A stretch of 64,000 nt of DNA. Origin: Chimonanthus salicifolius (taxonomy: Eukaryota; Streptophyta; Magnoliopsida; Laurales; Calycanthaceae). Within the stretch, counting starts at the first letter, position 1, and the number at the start of each line of letters is the position of its first letter. Location: assembly GCA_013350335.1 (NCBI GenBank), contig CM023540.1, positions 17,427,828 through 17,491,827 of the forward strand, in the 5' to 3' direction. The notes below the pieces were generated by a model. That model saw nothing but the letters and a program-made list of their open reading frames with translations. It was not told the DNA's origin and ran no database searches. A program made the position numbers and the translations under genes. Shown in pieces: positions 10,275 to 25,200 of this stretch.

Positions 10275-13200
10275 ATGGAGAGTAGAGTGGAAGAACAGCT
10301 TCTTGGGTCTGAGAAGGAGGAAGAAAGAGATTTAAAGAGAAGAATTCTTGTAGAGTCAAAGATATTTTGGAGAGTTGCAGGGCCTGCCATTCTCACTAGG
10401 ATTTCATCATTTGGAATATTTGTTGTGACACAGTCCTTCATGGGACACATCAGTGAAGTTCAGCTCTCAGCTTATGCTCTCGTTCTCACTGTTCTCACGA
10501 GATTTGCAAACGGAATCTTGGTATTCTCTTTCTTGCCTTTATCAAATTCTTTTGGTAGATATTTCTAAACTGGTTGCAAACCTTGGAACTTTTCAAATCT
10601 CCTCAACAGGAATTCTTTTGGGGTGTTTGAAATTTTATGGTAAACATATTGTTTATTATTATTTTTACAATTTAATAGCAATTATTGAGAAATGGGTTCT
10701 TTGGTAAGAGAGAAAAATGTCTTAGTTCTTGTGTTCTTTACAAATACTTCGTACTTTTATAAAAGAAAAGAGAATAGTCTGATTTTTTATACTTTATTTT
10801 TCACTTCAACAATAAGCGGAACGTTCCTATCCAACCCTGTAAGCATCAAAGCCTTTGAAAACACATTAGAAAGTTCTATGTCCCATTCGAAGTGCCAGAC
10901 ATTAAACCAACTTTCAATTTACTGCTCAGTTGACTTTGGATCCACAAGGCCCTAGTAGTTCCTTCTAGTTTGCAATAGGGGTCGAAAAATTGGTTTTCAC
11001 GAGATTTTGGCCGATTTTTCATATCGGCAGTGATCTTTCTCTCTTCAAAAAAAAATCTCTTAGAAATCTCAGTAGCCTTTTTTCTATTTTTTTTTTTAAA
11101 TGAAAAAAATGTTGTTTTTTTAAAAAAAATTAAAAAAATATAAATATCGGCCCAGATATCGGTCTGAGCCCACAACCGATATATTCATTTTTTTTAAAAA
11201 AAAGAAGAAATTGGTCGAGATCGGCCGATTTTTTTTCCCTTTGCCCTTGGTTTGCAGCAAAAGATGAAGTCAGGATTGGAGACTAAGGTTGCGTCAGGAT
11301 GAGGGGCAAATTTTGCAAGGATTACGCATGATTACCTTTGATTAGGTATTACCCTGGATATTATGAATATTCTTTATTTGAAAAGGATTTTCAAAAGGAG
11401 GAGGAGAGGGGTAAAAAATTATTTTTTTACTCTTATCCCTTAATTACCAAATAAGGAGAATAGGGGTAACAATCTTTGAAGATGCATGGAAATTCATCCA
11501 TGAAGTAGCAAACCTATTTATACATGTACATTGAAAATGACTAAATGAGATAACCCTTATACTTAATATTAGAGAGAAGGGTTGACCTACCATGTATATC
11601 TTATTCTATATTTGTCAAGTTCCCTAATTACGAGCTTCTATACTTAGACCTGTACATCTATATATACACTGTGTACTGAGAAGGGCTATTGAGCCAAATC
11701 TTCCAAACTTCTTCATGGTACAGAGCCACACATCGATTCCCTCTCTATCTTAATTTTTCCAATTCCCTCTCTATCTTTTTTTTTTCCATACCGTCTCCAA
11801 CCTTCTCCCTTACGCAAGTCCACAGTGGTCCTTCTTACTCTCTCTCCACCGATCGGCTTTGGCTCCCACAGTTCACCTGTGTCCTGTTCCAGCAACCCGG
11901 GCGACGGCCCCACGGTTCTCTGCGCTCCCTTGTTGCGCCGACCAGTCCTCCCGCTGATCGGATCGGATCTACTGTTTGCGCATCTATTTTTTGATTTGCA
12001 CCTACACCGGCGTTCTTTGCTGGATTTTTTTTCCTAGATCTACAGTGCTTCTTTGCTGTCGGGCAGCAAACGCAGATCTGACGGCATCTCATCCCTATTG
12101 CTGCGGCTTTCCTCTCCGTGCACTGGCCCACCGACAACGCTTTGACTCCTTTCCAATTGCGCACACTGGTATTTTATCCCTTTCCTCAGACTCCTCTACT
12201 TTTCATCTTTCCAATGTTCTCCATGTTCCCCACATGCACAAAAACTTGTTATCTGTTGCTCAATTCACAAAAGATAACTCTGTTAGTTTCACTTTCTTCT
12301 CTTGGGGTTTTGTTATTCGTGACTTACGTACTGGTGCTCCTTTGTTTCAGGGCCAATGTGAAGTCGGCCTTTACCCTATCAAACCCACTCCTCACACCAC
12401 TCATGCTTTAGCTGCATCCTGCTCTTCTTCGTCAGTCTGGCACCAGCGTCTTGGACATCCCTCTAATAAAGTGCTTCAAGTTTTAGCCACCAATAAATAT
12501 TTAGGCTCTTCTTTTAAGTTTTCTCGTTCCCCTTTTTGAGTAATTGTGCTTTGGGCAAATCTACGAGACTCCCTTTTTCACTTAGTACCCATTGTACTCC
12601 TACACCATTTTATTTAATTCATTCGGATGTTTGGATGTCTCCTGTTACATTAGTTTCTGGTTTTCGCTATTATGTTTTATTTACTGATGATTACACGCGT
12701 TATTTTTGGATTTTTCCAATGCGTCATAAATCGGAAGTTTATACTCATTTTCATCATTTTCTTATGTTTGTTGAAAATCATTTTTCTACTTCAATTAAAT
12801 TTTTTCAAAGTGATGGTGGGAAGGAGTATGATAATCACTCCTTTCACAACCTCTGTGCGCAAAAAGGGATCATTCACCGTCTGTCATGTCCACACACTCC
12901 ACAGCAAAACGGTCTTGCTGAACGCAAACTCCATCACCTCTCCGAAATGGGCCGCACCCTCCTCCTTGCCTCTCATCTCCCTCATCATCTCTGGGTTGAG
13001 ACACTGTTAACTGCTGTCTATCTAATCAATCGACTGCCCACACCCCTTCTTCAATGGTCCTCCCCCTACCAGAGGCTTTATGGCACCAACCCCGATTATC
13101 TGACCCTGCGCACCTTTGGATGTGCATGTTACCCTTACTTGGGTGATTATACTATTAACAAACTCCAACCTCGATCGTTTGAGTGTGTATTTCTTGGTTA

Positions 13201-16200
13201 CAGTGATCATCACAAGGGCTACAGGTGTTTGCACTCTTCTACAGGCAGAGTCTACATCTCGAGACATGTGTTATTCAATGAAGTTGTCTTTCCCTACGCC
13301 ACGGCTACCGTACGACATACAGATTCTCCCTCTTCTGATGTGGTCTTCCTTCCTCTTAGTTCCATCTTACAAGACACGGCAATCCTTCCTGCCTCTCCGA
13401 CAGTAGCATCGACTTCTCCTCTAGTGCCACCTGCTTCACCACCTATCGTGTCACCGCCTTCACTCCCAGGACCAGCCACGCCTTCTGCTGTCACCTCATC
13501 TCCAGCTACTGCTCCACCACCTCCGGTTAATGATCATCCTATGGTGACTCGCGCAAAAGCCGGCATCTCCAAGCCCAAACAAGGGGCTAATTTTTCTACA
13601 CGGCATCCACTACCTCAGGCACTTGCTTCTATGGTCCCTACTTCCTTGGACTTTGAGCCCACTAGCTATACTCAAGCTGCTCGTTCTGCGGACTGGCGTC
13701 AAGCAATGAATGATGAATTCAATGCTCTTCTCCATTAACGAACTTGGTCTCTTGTTCCGCCTCCGCCAAATTTCAACCATGTCGGTTGTAAGTGGGTCTT
13801 CAAGATCAAAAGACGTTCTAATGGTAGCATTGAGCATTACAAAGCCCGACTTGTTGCTAAAGGCTTTCATCAGCAGGGTGGTATTGATTATGATGAGACA
13901 TTCAGTCTTGTTGTCAAGCCCACTACTATTCACACTGTTCTCAGTCTTGTTGTTACTTCTGATTGGCACATTCGTCAGCTGGACGTCAAGAATGTCTTTC
14001 TTCATGGCCATCTTATAGAAGAAGTTTATATGACTCAACTTCCTGGTTTCGTCGATTCTAATTATCCTCATCATGTCTGCAAATTACACAAAGCTATTTA
14101 TGGTTTGAAACAAGCACCTAGAGCGTGGTTTCAACGGTTCAGCTACTTCATTCTCTCTCATGGTTTTGTTCAAAGTAAAGTTGATAGCTCTATGTTCACA
14201 TATCGATATGAGAAAGGTGTTATGGTTCTTCTTCTTTATGTTGATGACATCGTATTGACTGGCAATTCTTCGTTGCTTCTTCAGTCTTTCACTCACAACC
14301 CGGGTACTGAATTTGAAATCAAGGATCTTGGCGCTCTGCATTACTTCTTGGGCGTTGAGGTGACTAAGCATTCTAACGGGTTACATTTGTCTCAAACCAA
14401 ATATACCCTTGATCTTCTTCGTCGCAGCCAAATGCTTGACTGTAAGCCTTGCTCCACGCCTGTTGCTGCAAAGACTCAGTTATCTTCTACCACCGGTGAT
14501 CTACTGACGGACTCCTCTCTGTATCGTCAGATTGTTGGTGCTCTTCTCTATCTCACACTCACCAGGCCCGATGTTGCTTATGCGGTGCATATTGTCTCTC
14601 AGTTCATGAGCCAGCCCCGAACGTCTCATTTTGATGTTGTCAAGCGCATTCTTTGTTATCTCAAAGGCTCTTTGGGACGTGGGCTACATCTCAAGCGTGC
14701 GACACAACCTTTCCTCCTGATTGCGTACTCTGATGCTGATTGGGCTGGTTGTCCTGATAGTCGATGCTCTACTACCGGTTATTGGATCTTCTTGGGTCCC
14801 AATTTAATGTCTTGGTCTGCCAAGAAGCAACGCACAGTCCCTCGGTCTAGTGTTGAAGTTGAATATAGGGCCCTTGCCTATACCTGTGTGGATACTGTTT
14901 GGATTCAACATCTTTTTCGAGAGCTTGGTTTTCCTCTCTCTTCTCCGACTGTCATTTTTTACGATAATCTCAGTGCCACGTATATGGCTGCTAATCATGT
15001 GTTTCATGCTCGGACTAAACACATTGAGCTTGATTATCATTTCCTCCGCGAACGTGTCACCGCTGGCACTCATCGGATTCAGTTTGTTTGCTCTGAGGAT
15101 CAACTTGCGGATATCTTCATCAAGGGGTTATCGTCGCCACGCTTCTCCAAACTTAGTTCCAACCTCATCGCTTTACCACCGTCGAGTTTGCGGGGGTGTA
15201 TTAGAGAGAAGGGTTGACCTACCACGTATATCTTATTCTATATTTGTCAAGTTCCCTAATTACGGGCTTCTATATTTAGACTTGTACATCTATATATACA
15301 CTGTGTAATGAGAAGGGCCATTGAGTCAAATCTTCCAAACTTCTTCACTTAACAAATCTAATCTTAATAATAAGATTGAACAACTGGGGTTGCAGAGAAT
15401 GGAGGATCCAAATCAAAATCTGAGAAAAATAGCGGTGGATTTGGGACAGAGAATCTGACGGTAATGGGACAAGGTTGGAACAGGATGGGTGGGGCAGATG
15501 GGACAGAGATAAGGATGATTGGGAGAGAGGGAAACATGGGCAGAGAGGGAGAAAGAGCGAGAAAGAGGAAATCAGGAGAGAAGTACAAAAGTGAGAGAGG
15601 TGAGAGAGTTCGAGTGAGGGAAAGAGTGGGCCAAGAGATGAGGGAGCATACGAGAAGAGAGGGTATTATCAATTATTATTTTTAAATAAGTGACTGAATA
15701 AAAGATAAATTGGGTGCAATTAGTGAATATTTTTTTGGAAATCATTAAATTATAATTAGGCAAATAATAATAACACATTATTTATAATTAGGTTAAAAAA
15801 TCTGATCATGAAACTAAAAGTTTTTTATTCAAGTATTATTTTCTATAACTTTATATAAGATGAACGGTTGAACTGAAACAATTGTTGATTGATGCTAAAT
15901 TTTAATATTTAAATAGTTTTTTTTCATCAATAATCATGACACCCTTTTCCCATTGATGCATAAACGAGCTCCACAGTTATGGTCACACAAAAATTTCGAA
16001 ATTGTTCACAAGTGAGACTAGCTTGAGCATGTGGTCCAATACTAGTATTAAGTTTTGGTTACCTCTCGTCTCAGGAAGTGAGAAGTCACGGGTTCGAGCC
16101 TCTATGGCCTAACTTTAGTGTGTCTTAGGGGTAAGAGTCCACCCGTGAGAGTTTTACGGTGAGTATCATATTAATTTTTACACATAAATTAAAAAAAAAA

Positions 16201-19200
16201 AAAGGTTCAATCGACTTTTTTGAAAGAAAAACTTTTCATTATAGTAACTATAATGATTCACATTATTGTTGTTGCATGCAGCTAGGAATGTCAACTTCTT
16301 TGGAAACTCTGTGTGGCCAGGCGTTTGGAGCAAAACAATATCACATGATGGGAATCTACATGCAGAGGTCATGGATCGTGGTCATGGCGACTGGGATCCT
16401 TCTCCTTCCTTTCTACATCTTCGCCACGCCGATGTTCCGACTTCTCGGCCAGACGGACGAGCTATCAGAGGCCGCAGGCAAAGTCGCTCTATGGTTCATA
16501 CCAGTCAACTTCACCTTTGTTTTCAGCTGCACCATGCAGATGTTCTTACAATCCCAGCTCAAGAATTCAATCATTGGATGGCTAGCCGGTATCTCATTCC
16601 TTCTTCACTTGCTCTTGTCGTGGGTTACGGTCGAGAAGTTGGATTGGGGGGTCGCCGGTGCCTTGGGATCCATGGTTCTGACTACTTGGCTCTCTGTTAT
16701 TGGCCAATTCGTCTATATTTTTGGTGGATGGTGTCCAGAGACATGGAAAGGATTCTCTAAATCTGCTTTTTCAGAGCTATGGGCGGTTACAAAGCTCTCC
16801 TTATCTTCCGGTGTGATGATCTGGTATGCAATCAAGGATCCTTTAAATTCTGTATCTACACACAAGTCACTAAATAAGTAAATAAATTGAGACTAGAAGA
16901 TTGAATAGACATCAATTCTATCTCTGACGGATCGGTTTGATGGTCAAAATCCATCTTTGTTTGTGGGTAGGCTTGAGATCAAGTCCCTCTAAACATAAAA
17001 AGGGTCACTCTCCATTGTTCTGTATTTGAAGTATGCATATTGGAATGTTTACACGTGCCCCAATGATTAATCAAGTAAAGCCTCTGAATACCTTAATTTT
17101 TATGTTTGTTTGTGTGTTTATTGAGTTGTGGTTTATTTATTTTCGATAAGGAGATGTACATGGACCTTGCAAGTAATGATCATACATGCCACAAATAATT
17201 AGCTTCTTAAGATCTAGAGAAGGTTTTTAATCACATATGATTCACATCAACGTATAAAATAAGTACATTCTATGATTTTATGTATCCATTTCCTTTAAAT
17301 ATCCACAAGGCCTTTACTTTATTTTGAATTTTATTATTGTAACCTAAATGGGTGATTCTATTGTGTGATTGGAACAGCTTACAGCTTTGGTACAATTCAG
17401 TGCTACTCTTATTTGCGGGGTTAATGCATAATGCTACCATCTCCGTAGCTTCCTTTTCGATCTGGTAAGATAAGTATATCAACATCATTTGTTCAAGTAT
17501 TTCGTATGGGGTGGGGACTAAAGTGTTAGTCTTATAAAGCGGGAATTCTGAGTTCTATTTTCATTCCGCTCGAAAGAGCCACACTCTATTGAGGCGGGGT
17601 GGGGGCTAAGGTGTTATAGTCTTAAAAAGTGGGAATTTTGAGCTCTATTTTCACTCAGCTCCAAAGAGCCACTCCCTTTCGAGTTACTCGTACATATAGA
17701 TAGGAAAGTTTGAGCATGCCCAACTAATAGTCGATTGCTCTAAAAGGCATGGATACCTTGATTATAAAAAATCATTTTTTGAGACTACCACCAAAAAAAT
17801 TCTCTTCGTGACTAAGAGGATCATTGAGCGAAAGGCCCCATAAATCAAAGAACTTATTTTCCTTCATAGGATGTTCATCTTCTTATAATGATATTAATAT
17901 ATTGTAACCTTCGAATTTATCAGTCTATTATTGGAAAATATTCTTCCAAATAAAATATTTCAAATTTTAAAAAATATTGGAAACTATATTTAAATTCTTA
18001 AACATAAATAATTAAAAAAAAAAACATCTAGATAGATATATTAAAATGTCAAGATAATATTTGCACATATGCTCGGGCAGGGGTTTAAAATTCAATATCA
18101 GCCGATATATCGGCAAATATTTTTCTCTCTCCTCTTTTTTTTTTTTAAAAAAAAATGAGCGATATCAGTCGATATTTGAACCCCTTGTGCTCGAGTTTAA
18201 AACACGACTTGAAAATTGAACGAATTTAATTATCATTTTATTAGAAAGATATTAAAATTATTAGATGGATTTGAATTATATATTTTCTATTTTTTATTTT
18301 CATAATTTTTTGAGACTTTATTTTCAACACATTAAGATGGGTTAACATAATTATGTTGGTATTTTTCACGAGTTGGATATAAACAGGGGCAAAAAAGTAA
18401 AATTCCAATGTTTTACGGTAGTAGGTCATACCTTGGTCTTATGCCTAACGCATATCCAATGATTACCTAATCTTGAATTAAAATTCATCATCGTTGAGTA
18501 ATTTGTATATTATGAGAACACACATCATTAGTTAGCTTAAAAAAAGGTGGAAAATACTGCACACTTAAATAATTTAAAATTATATATTTCTAATATTTTT
18601 TTCTATTTTTTTAAATTTTCATTATTTTTATTACCTAGATGTCAATCAACTCAATCTTAAAATTCGGGATGCTAAAGAATATGGCTTCAATACCCAATCA
18701 AGGCAAAATTTTCAGTCTTATATTTATGTTTAGAGCTTTCTGAAATACCCGTCACATTGGATGACCTTAAGGATTAAAAAATGAAAATAACGCACTCAAA
18801 ATTTACGAAGTTTAAAAATATGATTTTGATAATTGAATCAAGATGATGTTGATTAAAAGTGAGACCAATATAAGATGCAACAGTTTAAGAAGAGCAGGCC
18901 CAGCCCTGCACTTAGACAAACTAGGCCGCCGCCTAGGGCTCTCAAATAGATAGATCCCCCAAGTCGGGTTCAATTTTTAAGATCCCACACCTTATTTTAT
19001 ATTATAAATTTATTTTAATGTTTATCTTATAATCAAATGGATTTGTGGTGTAGTGATAGCAGATCCTCAATCCTTACTGATTTGGCAAATTCTTTTTTCA
19101 AATTTTAAATCTATAATTATAATAAAATAAATTAAACATCATCATAAAAAACATGGGGAGTATCTATTTTACTTATTTGCCTTTTTTTTTTCAAATTTTA

Positions 19201-22200
19201 AATCTATAATTCTAATGAAATGAATTAAACATCATGATTCTTTTAAAAATTAATAATTGAGATGATTAATTGACTCTATTGTAAGATTAAAATGATTATA
19301 TAAAAGTCAAATTTTAACTAATCATTATTTTTATCATTTTTTCCAAATTTTTTAATAAAAGTGTGACCTAAAGAAGTTCTTAAATGAGGAAACTTAGTAT
19401 TCACTATAATATAGATGGTTGAATAAAAAGAAAATGGATTTAAATTTAAATGACTATTTTGTGTTTTATAGTTTATAATTGAGTGCGAATTTTTTAATAT
19501 AATTTTACTTTATAAGTTGTTTTAAATGCATTATATATTTTAACATGTCAACTACTTTTTTTAAATACAATAAAATAGTAATAAAAAATAAGAAATCAAC
19601 ATGCATGACACAAGTGGAAATTAAATTTGTAACAAGAAAGATTGAATGGATTAACTATCTTATCTATTGAAAAAGATATGTTAAAAAAATATGAATATAG
19701 TAATTTAATTAGTAATTTTGCATCTCAAAATTCGAGAAGAATAAAACTTATATAATACTTTGTTATAAATTGATTATGATATTTTATTTGGATGTTTTAC
19801 ATTTTTGTGAAAAAAATTGTACGATTTTATTTTTTTTGAGTGTATAAAAGGCCTATTTTAAGAGTTCGCTTAGGGCCCTTGAAATCTTAGGGCCGGCACT
19901 GAAGAAGAAGAGCATAGTAGTTTATTTATAGATTATCAAAAAAAAAAAAATTGTAACATAGGAGACTAGTATTTCATGTTATATTAAATATAAAATTGAA
20001 AGGCACTTTGTAACTAAAGTTAAAGACCAAAGTTGTTAATAACCATTCATTCCAAATTATTGAAATGAGACTCATTTCACCATTTATTTTGAATAATTTG
20101 ATTTTCATTGCTAGAAATGAATTCTTTTTTCTTTTCTTTCTTAAGTTCTGGTTGTAGAGTAAGTCCATAATTATAAATATAATATGGTTGAATCCATTCA
20201 CTCAAAAATAATTCAAAAAAATAAGGGCATTTTCATCATAAATAGAGAGAGAGAGAGAGACTTCACATCTCTAAAGTCATTTTAAAAATATTGAGATAGT
20301 ATTCAGATTTTATCTTATTTTGTTTACGACGATAATTTAAGATATTTATTATACTGTGTTAATCTAATGAGACTTCCAAAAACTTGAATTGCAGCCTAAA
20401 CATCAGTGGCTGGGTGCTTATGGTGTTTCTTGGTTTCTTCACTGCATCAACGTAAGCCCTTCTCCTTCTTCACTAACGAGTCGATTAAGTTTCTTGGCTC
20501 AAGCATCTTGTTGAACTGAGTCGACCAAATAAAGATCGAGAGTGAAAAAGTTTCGAACTATTTTTTCTGAATTTACGTGTGGGAAACCGCGAGACACTCA
20601 GTGTAAAATCCTCACACGTGATTCCACTACCCCTAGGGCACACCAATGTTAGGCCATAGAGGTTCAAATCCACAACCTCCCGCTTCCTAAGGCGGGAGGC
20701 AATCAGTTGAGCTAGAAGACTAGCACATGCTCCGAGGATTAGCCGAGTGATCTAAGAGGTCTGCACACCTTGGTCTTGGTCATTAAAACGAACAAAGAAT
20801 GAAACACTGATCATGTATTCTGTATAGTTTTTAACAAAACTCTGAGACTCTCTAATGACACTTTTCTTTAAATAGATTTTAGAGCTCACTTAGCTGGATG
20901 TGATTTAAAGAGAACAATATTTATAGATTGTATATAAAGTTTAAAGTTTAAACTGCATTTAATCATCCTATCTCTTGATTTTATACTTTTAAAATCAATA
21001 GTTAATATTCATCAAAGTTTAAAGACCAAGATTATATGACTTTGATTCTCAATTAATTGTGACACTTTATATATTTCATATCTCTTTAATCACATATCAA
21101 ATGCATTTAATTTATTTGAGACTATTTTAGAAAAAAACCTTGTTAAAGAGTCTTGCTGACCTAACTCTTTTAAATTCAAATACAATCCTAATATTTTAAT
21201 AAAACTTTTGATGAATTTTTCTCCATTGTTTTAACTTCTTTGAAATATGTCTTAAAATATGTCTAGAATAGTGAAATGTGAGTAAAATTTGTGTCACTTG
21301 AGATTCTATTTTGTTTTAAAATATCTAAATATTATGTCAAGTCTATAAATTCCAAATATGTTATGGGATTTGTCAAATTTGACATTTCACATTAGTATTA
21401 GATTTCAATTTAGAATTATTTTAAGGTCTCTTAGAGCACCCGATTAGTTCTTCGGACGAGTGCAACTCTCTCTATCCGATAAAATTAGAGGGAGTGAGCT
21501 TTTAGGATGAGATGGAATTCGAAATCAGGACTTCCACTTCCTGAGACGGGTTCTTGGCCATCACACCAACCCCGTGGAGTTTATTTTTTTTACCTTTTTT
21601 ACATTTTAATAGCTAAAAATAAAGTTGTTCCACTTGTTTAATCTGCTACATCAGCAAATAAATTCAAGTACAAGTTCAAATTAAGTACTTTAGGGGTGCT
21701 AAAAGTAATATTGAATTTTCTATTGCAGTGTTCGGGTGTCTAATGAATTGGGCAGAGGAAATGCAAAAGCAGCAAAGTTTTCGATTAAAGTTGTGTTAGG
21801 CACTTCAATATCCATTGGGATGGTCGTCTTCATTCTCATTCTTTCCTTGGGCAGAGTCATTTCTTATGCATTCAGTAGCAGCGAGGAGGTTGCCAAAGCA
21901 GTCTCTAGCCTCTCACTTCTACTAGCTTCAGCCATCTTGCTCAGTAGCATTCAATCTGTTTTTAACGGTAAGTTTTGCATCTTATTCATCACATATCCAC
22001 CGCTTTATTTGTTATCAATAGCTTTATTTATTCAAATAATTGGATATTTTCATTTTATATGGGAGGTCTTGCCCTCAAACTCTTGAGGTGTTTAACTTGA
22101 TCTATAATACTTGTGGGGGTGATGGTCAAGGATCTGAAATTTTACTTATAATTCCCACAAAATTGAATCGGCAACTTTCCACGTATTAAAAAAAAATCAA

Positions 22201-25200
22201 ATAAGAGACTCCAATCTAGTTTGGAAATTCAAATGCGTAAGATCTGGGACTCCAACAATGTCACTTACCTCACAAAAGCTTGATCAGTAAATATCAGCAT
22301 TGCATGGCAGTCTTATCTCTTCATGGACCAATTTAGAAGAAGAATTCTCTCCTTTTAGCAAGTTTTGGGTGCAAATATCAGATTTAGGATTATTATGCAA
22401 TTTTTATTTTTATTTTTAGCTAAGAAACATATCACTTAGGCATCGGGCAGAAAACATGGTGCGATTTTATTGACATATTTGATATATCAAACAATATTGG
22501 ATTTTCATAAAATTTGATTCATTGAAAAACTTATTCAATAACTTTTCAAAAAGACTAAAGTCGTGCGACCGATATTTTTACCTAGTCTACATCCATTCAA
22601 AAGGTAGTTTGTTATATTTATTATTAAAAAAGTTTCCTTAATTAAATAGATAGATAAATCCGATCCGTAACAAAAAAAAATAGACTCGAACCAAATGAAC
22701 CAGTTCAACAAGATTGAAAATAAACTTGAATCAAATAAAAATCAACCTGAATCTGATTCAGCCTGATCCGTTGGCATGTCTACTCAAGCTTCTATATAAC
22801 AGATGGAATTCGGATGCTTTAACATTGAATACCCTTTTGTTAGTTTGAATAATGACATGATTGATTAAAACTCATTTCGTCTTTGTATTTTTTTATTTTT
22901 TTCATTGGCAATAGGAGTGGCTGTTGGTGCTGGTTGGCAAAGTGCTGTGGCATATGTGAACATTTGTTGCTACTATGTAATAGGAATTCCTTTTGGACTT
23001 TTGCTAGCTTATGTGGCCCATCTCCATGTCAAGGTAAGAAAACAGAAGGCAAAGGTTCGGTGTTCTACGCCGTCTGACACGTAAATTAAAAAATATATAT
23101 TATTTATTTCATTTACCAAAATTCATGAACAATATTTAGATCATTCATCTCATCCTAATCAAAATTAGAGAGTGAAGAAAATCGAAATCAATCACTCAAT
23201 ACTAATCTCAATCCAACCGATTTTATACGGTGCCCTAGAAATCGATTAGAAGATCGAAAAAAAAAAAAATTCACAAAATGGGAAAAATCAAAGGTCCTAA
23301 TCTCACCGAAATAAAATAGTCATAGTCATCTTATACATCAACAATTTATTCTCTTTTATTTTTCTTTTCTCTTTTTTCTTATTGTTGACAGCATGTTCTC
23401 TCTTCTATCCATATATTTGATTTCTGTGTGTTTTCTCTTAGGGTATTTGGATTGGAATGATAAGTGGCACTGTAGTACAAACTCTTGTGCTGATTTACAT
23501 GACTGGGAAAACGGATTGGGATCATCAGGTAAAAGCCTTGCTTATTTATCGTATCTAATGCACACACAAAAAAAAGAGAAAAAGTAATAAACTGAGTTTG
23601 TCTTTTTAATGAGACTAGCATCATGTTAAAAATCTATCATTCCTAAATCCTAAATTTTTTAATTTCAAATAGATTATGATTAAAGAGATTAAGCAAGACT
23701 TGAGTAATTTTTTTTGTTTAATTAATCATTTTGAGCCACCTAGTTACTATGGTTTTATAAAATGATCTTGGCTTCTTAGGTATATTGGATGTTCTCAGGG
23801 ATTTAAAAAACAGGTGCATTGGCCTACGTCTGTTATACTGAAAATAAATCCTAGTTAGTTTATTGTTTTGTTTAAGGGCAGCGACTCTTCCATAGGCTTT
23901 TTGTGCAACCAGATATAGGAATTAGTGGATTCTCGATTTTACCTTTCGTATGAAGAGTAAAATTGGCTCACCAACCTTTCGCATTAACAGTAAATCGGCT
24001 CGCCGAAATTCACATGAACAATAAATTGACTCACCAAAATTCGCATGAATAGTAAATCAACTAATTGCCTCGACTAGCTTAAATTTTACAGTTCATTCGA
24101 AATATCCGATTTTACTGTTCATGCAAGGGTAAAATCAAGAATCCACTAATTCCCGTGTCTGGTTACACAAACCTCCCGTGGGAGTGTAACGACCCGACCC
24201 GTGAACAAGGTTTAGGGTCCAACTCAATGAGAAATTGTCCTCTCTAGGCCCAAAAATGAGCTCTCGCGGTTTTGCCTTTGGGCCTGGCTCAACCCGGTAG
24301 GCCCAAAACGAGTCTCATGAGTTAAGGAGGGGCAACTACTTATAAACCTCATCCAGAAGTCCTCAACTTCCAATGTGGGACTCTAAAAAATTCCCACTTG
24401 CTGGGCATGTTGGATCCGACCGGCCCATACTGCTGGTCCGACCGACCGGGCTCAGTCTCACTTGGATCAGCTTCTCTAAGACCTGGCCTCTGGCTCATGG
24501 GTTAGGATATCACAAGGAGAATTGCTACCCTTGTTTAAATATCAATCAACCTAGCAACAACAGGTATATTGGATTTTGTTGCAAACAACAATTGGATCAC
24601 TTTCTTGACCTCTTTCGGGTTGTAATTTGTTAACGGAAGGCCTGACCAACTTTACCAGCTCATGGGCCAATAAGTTCGATAATTTGGGCCCCTACAGAAG
24701 TATTTTTGGGCCCTGTTTGACAGCCAAAAACACTTACACGAATTAAACTGCTTTCAGTACTTTCTTTGCATTCTCCTCGACCCATTCTTCTATTAAAATT
24801 AAATTTTAAATATTATACGAACATTGAATCGATGCCCTCATCACTAGTCAATATGTCTCTTCACTGAAAACAAGAATGAGAGAGCTCTTCATTGTATTCT
24901 TATAAAAAGATGCTATTAGAGCTCTCACCAATCTTGAATCCAAATTGCTCATTACATAAATTTTAGGATCTGCCTTCAATGATAAATATCGGATGATTTG
25001 GACCCACAATTTTATTTCACATTTGCAATAAATGATCTCATGGAGGTTGAGGTGTATCAATATTTTAAATACTTAATATCAACATTTAAGTAAGTAATTT
25101 TTTTTTTACCAAAATATCTATGCGTCATGCCTATATTTAGACCGTGGATAATTTTAACTTGACTAGTCCTTCAGACATGTCTTAGTCTCTCAATCCCACA

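Noticed and set aside
10521..10707. Read-through extension of MATE gene 1 exon 1 into the intron as a short protein
   Set aside because: The canonical GT donor at 10521 and exact joining to exon 2 match the family; the extension has no MATE similarity.
11689..12164. Open frames on both strands near the copia 5' LTR
   Set aside because: They lie in the leader of the element and show no gag or zinc-knuckle motif. The true pol frame begins later.
15464..15685. 73-codon frame in the GA-rich tract as an Arg/Glu-rich protein
   Set aside because: The frame results from purine-only composition with no stop codons possible in some phases; it is intronic and has no domain.
20700..20760. tRNA-like sequence (GCTCAACTGATTG, TTTGAACC on the reverse strand)
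   Set aside because: It belongs to the repeated SINE family S2 and cannot form a complete tRNA acceptor stem.
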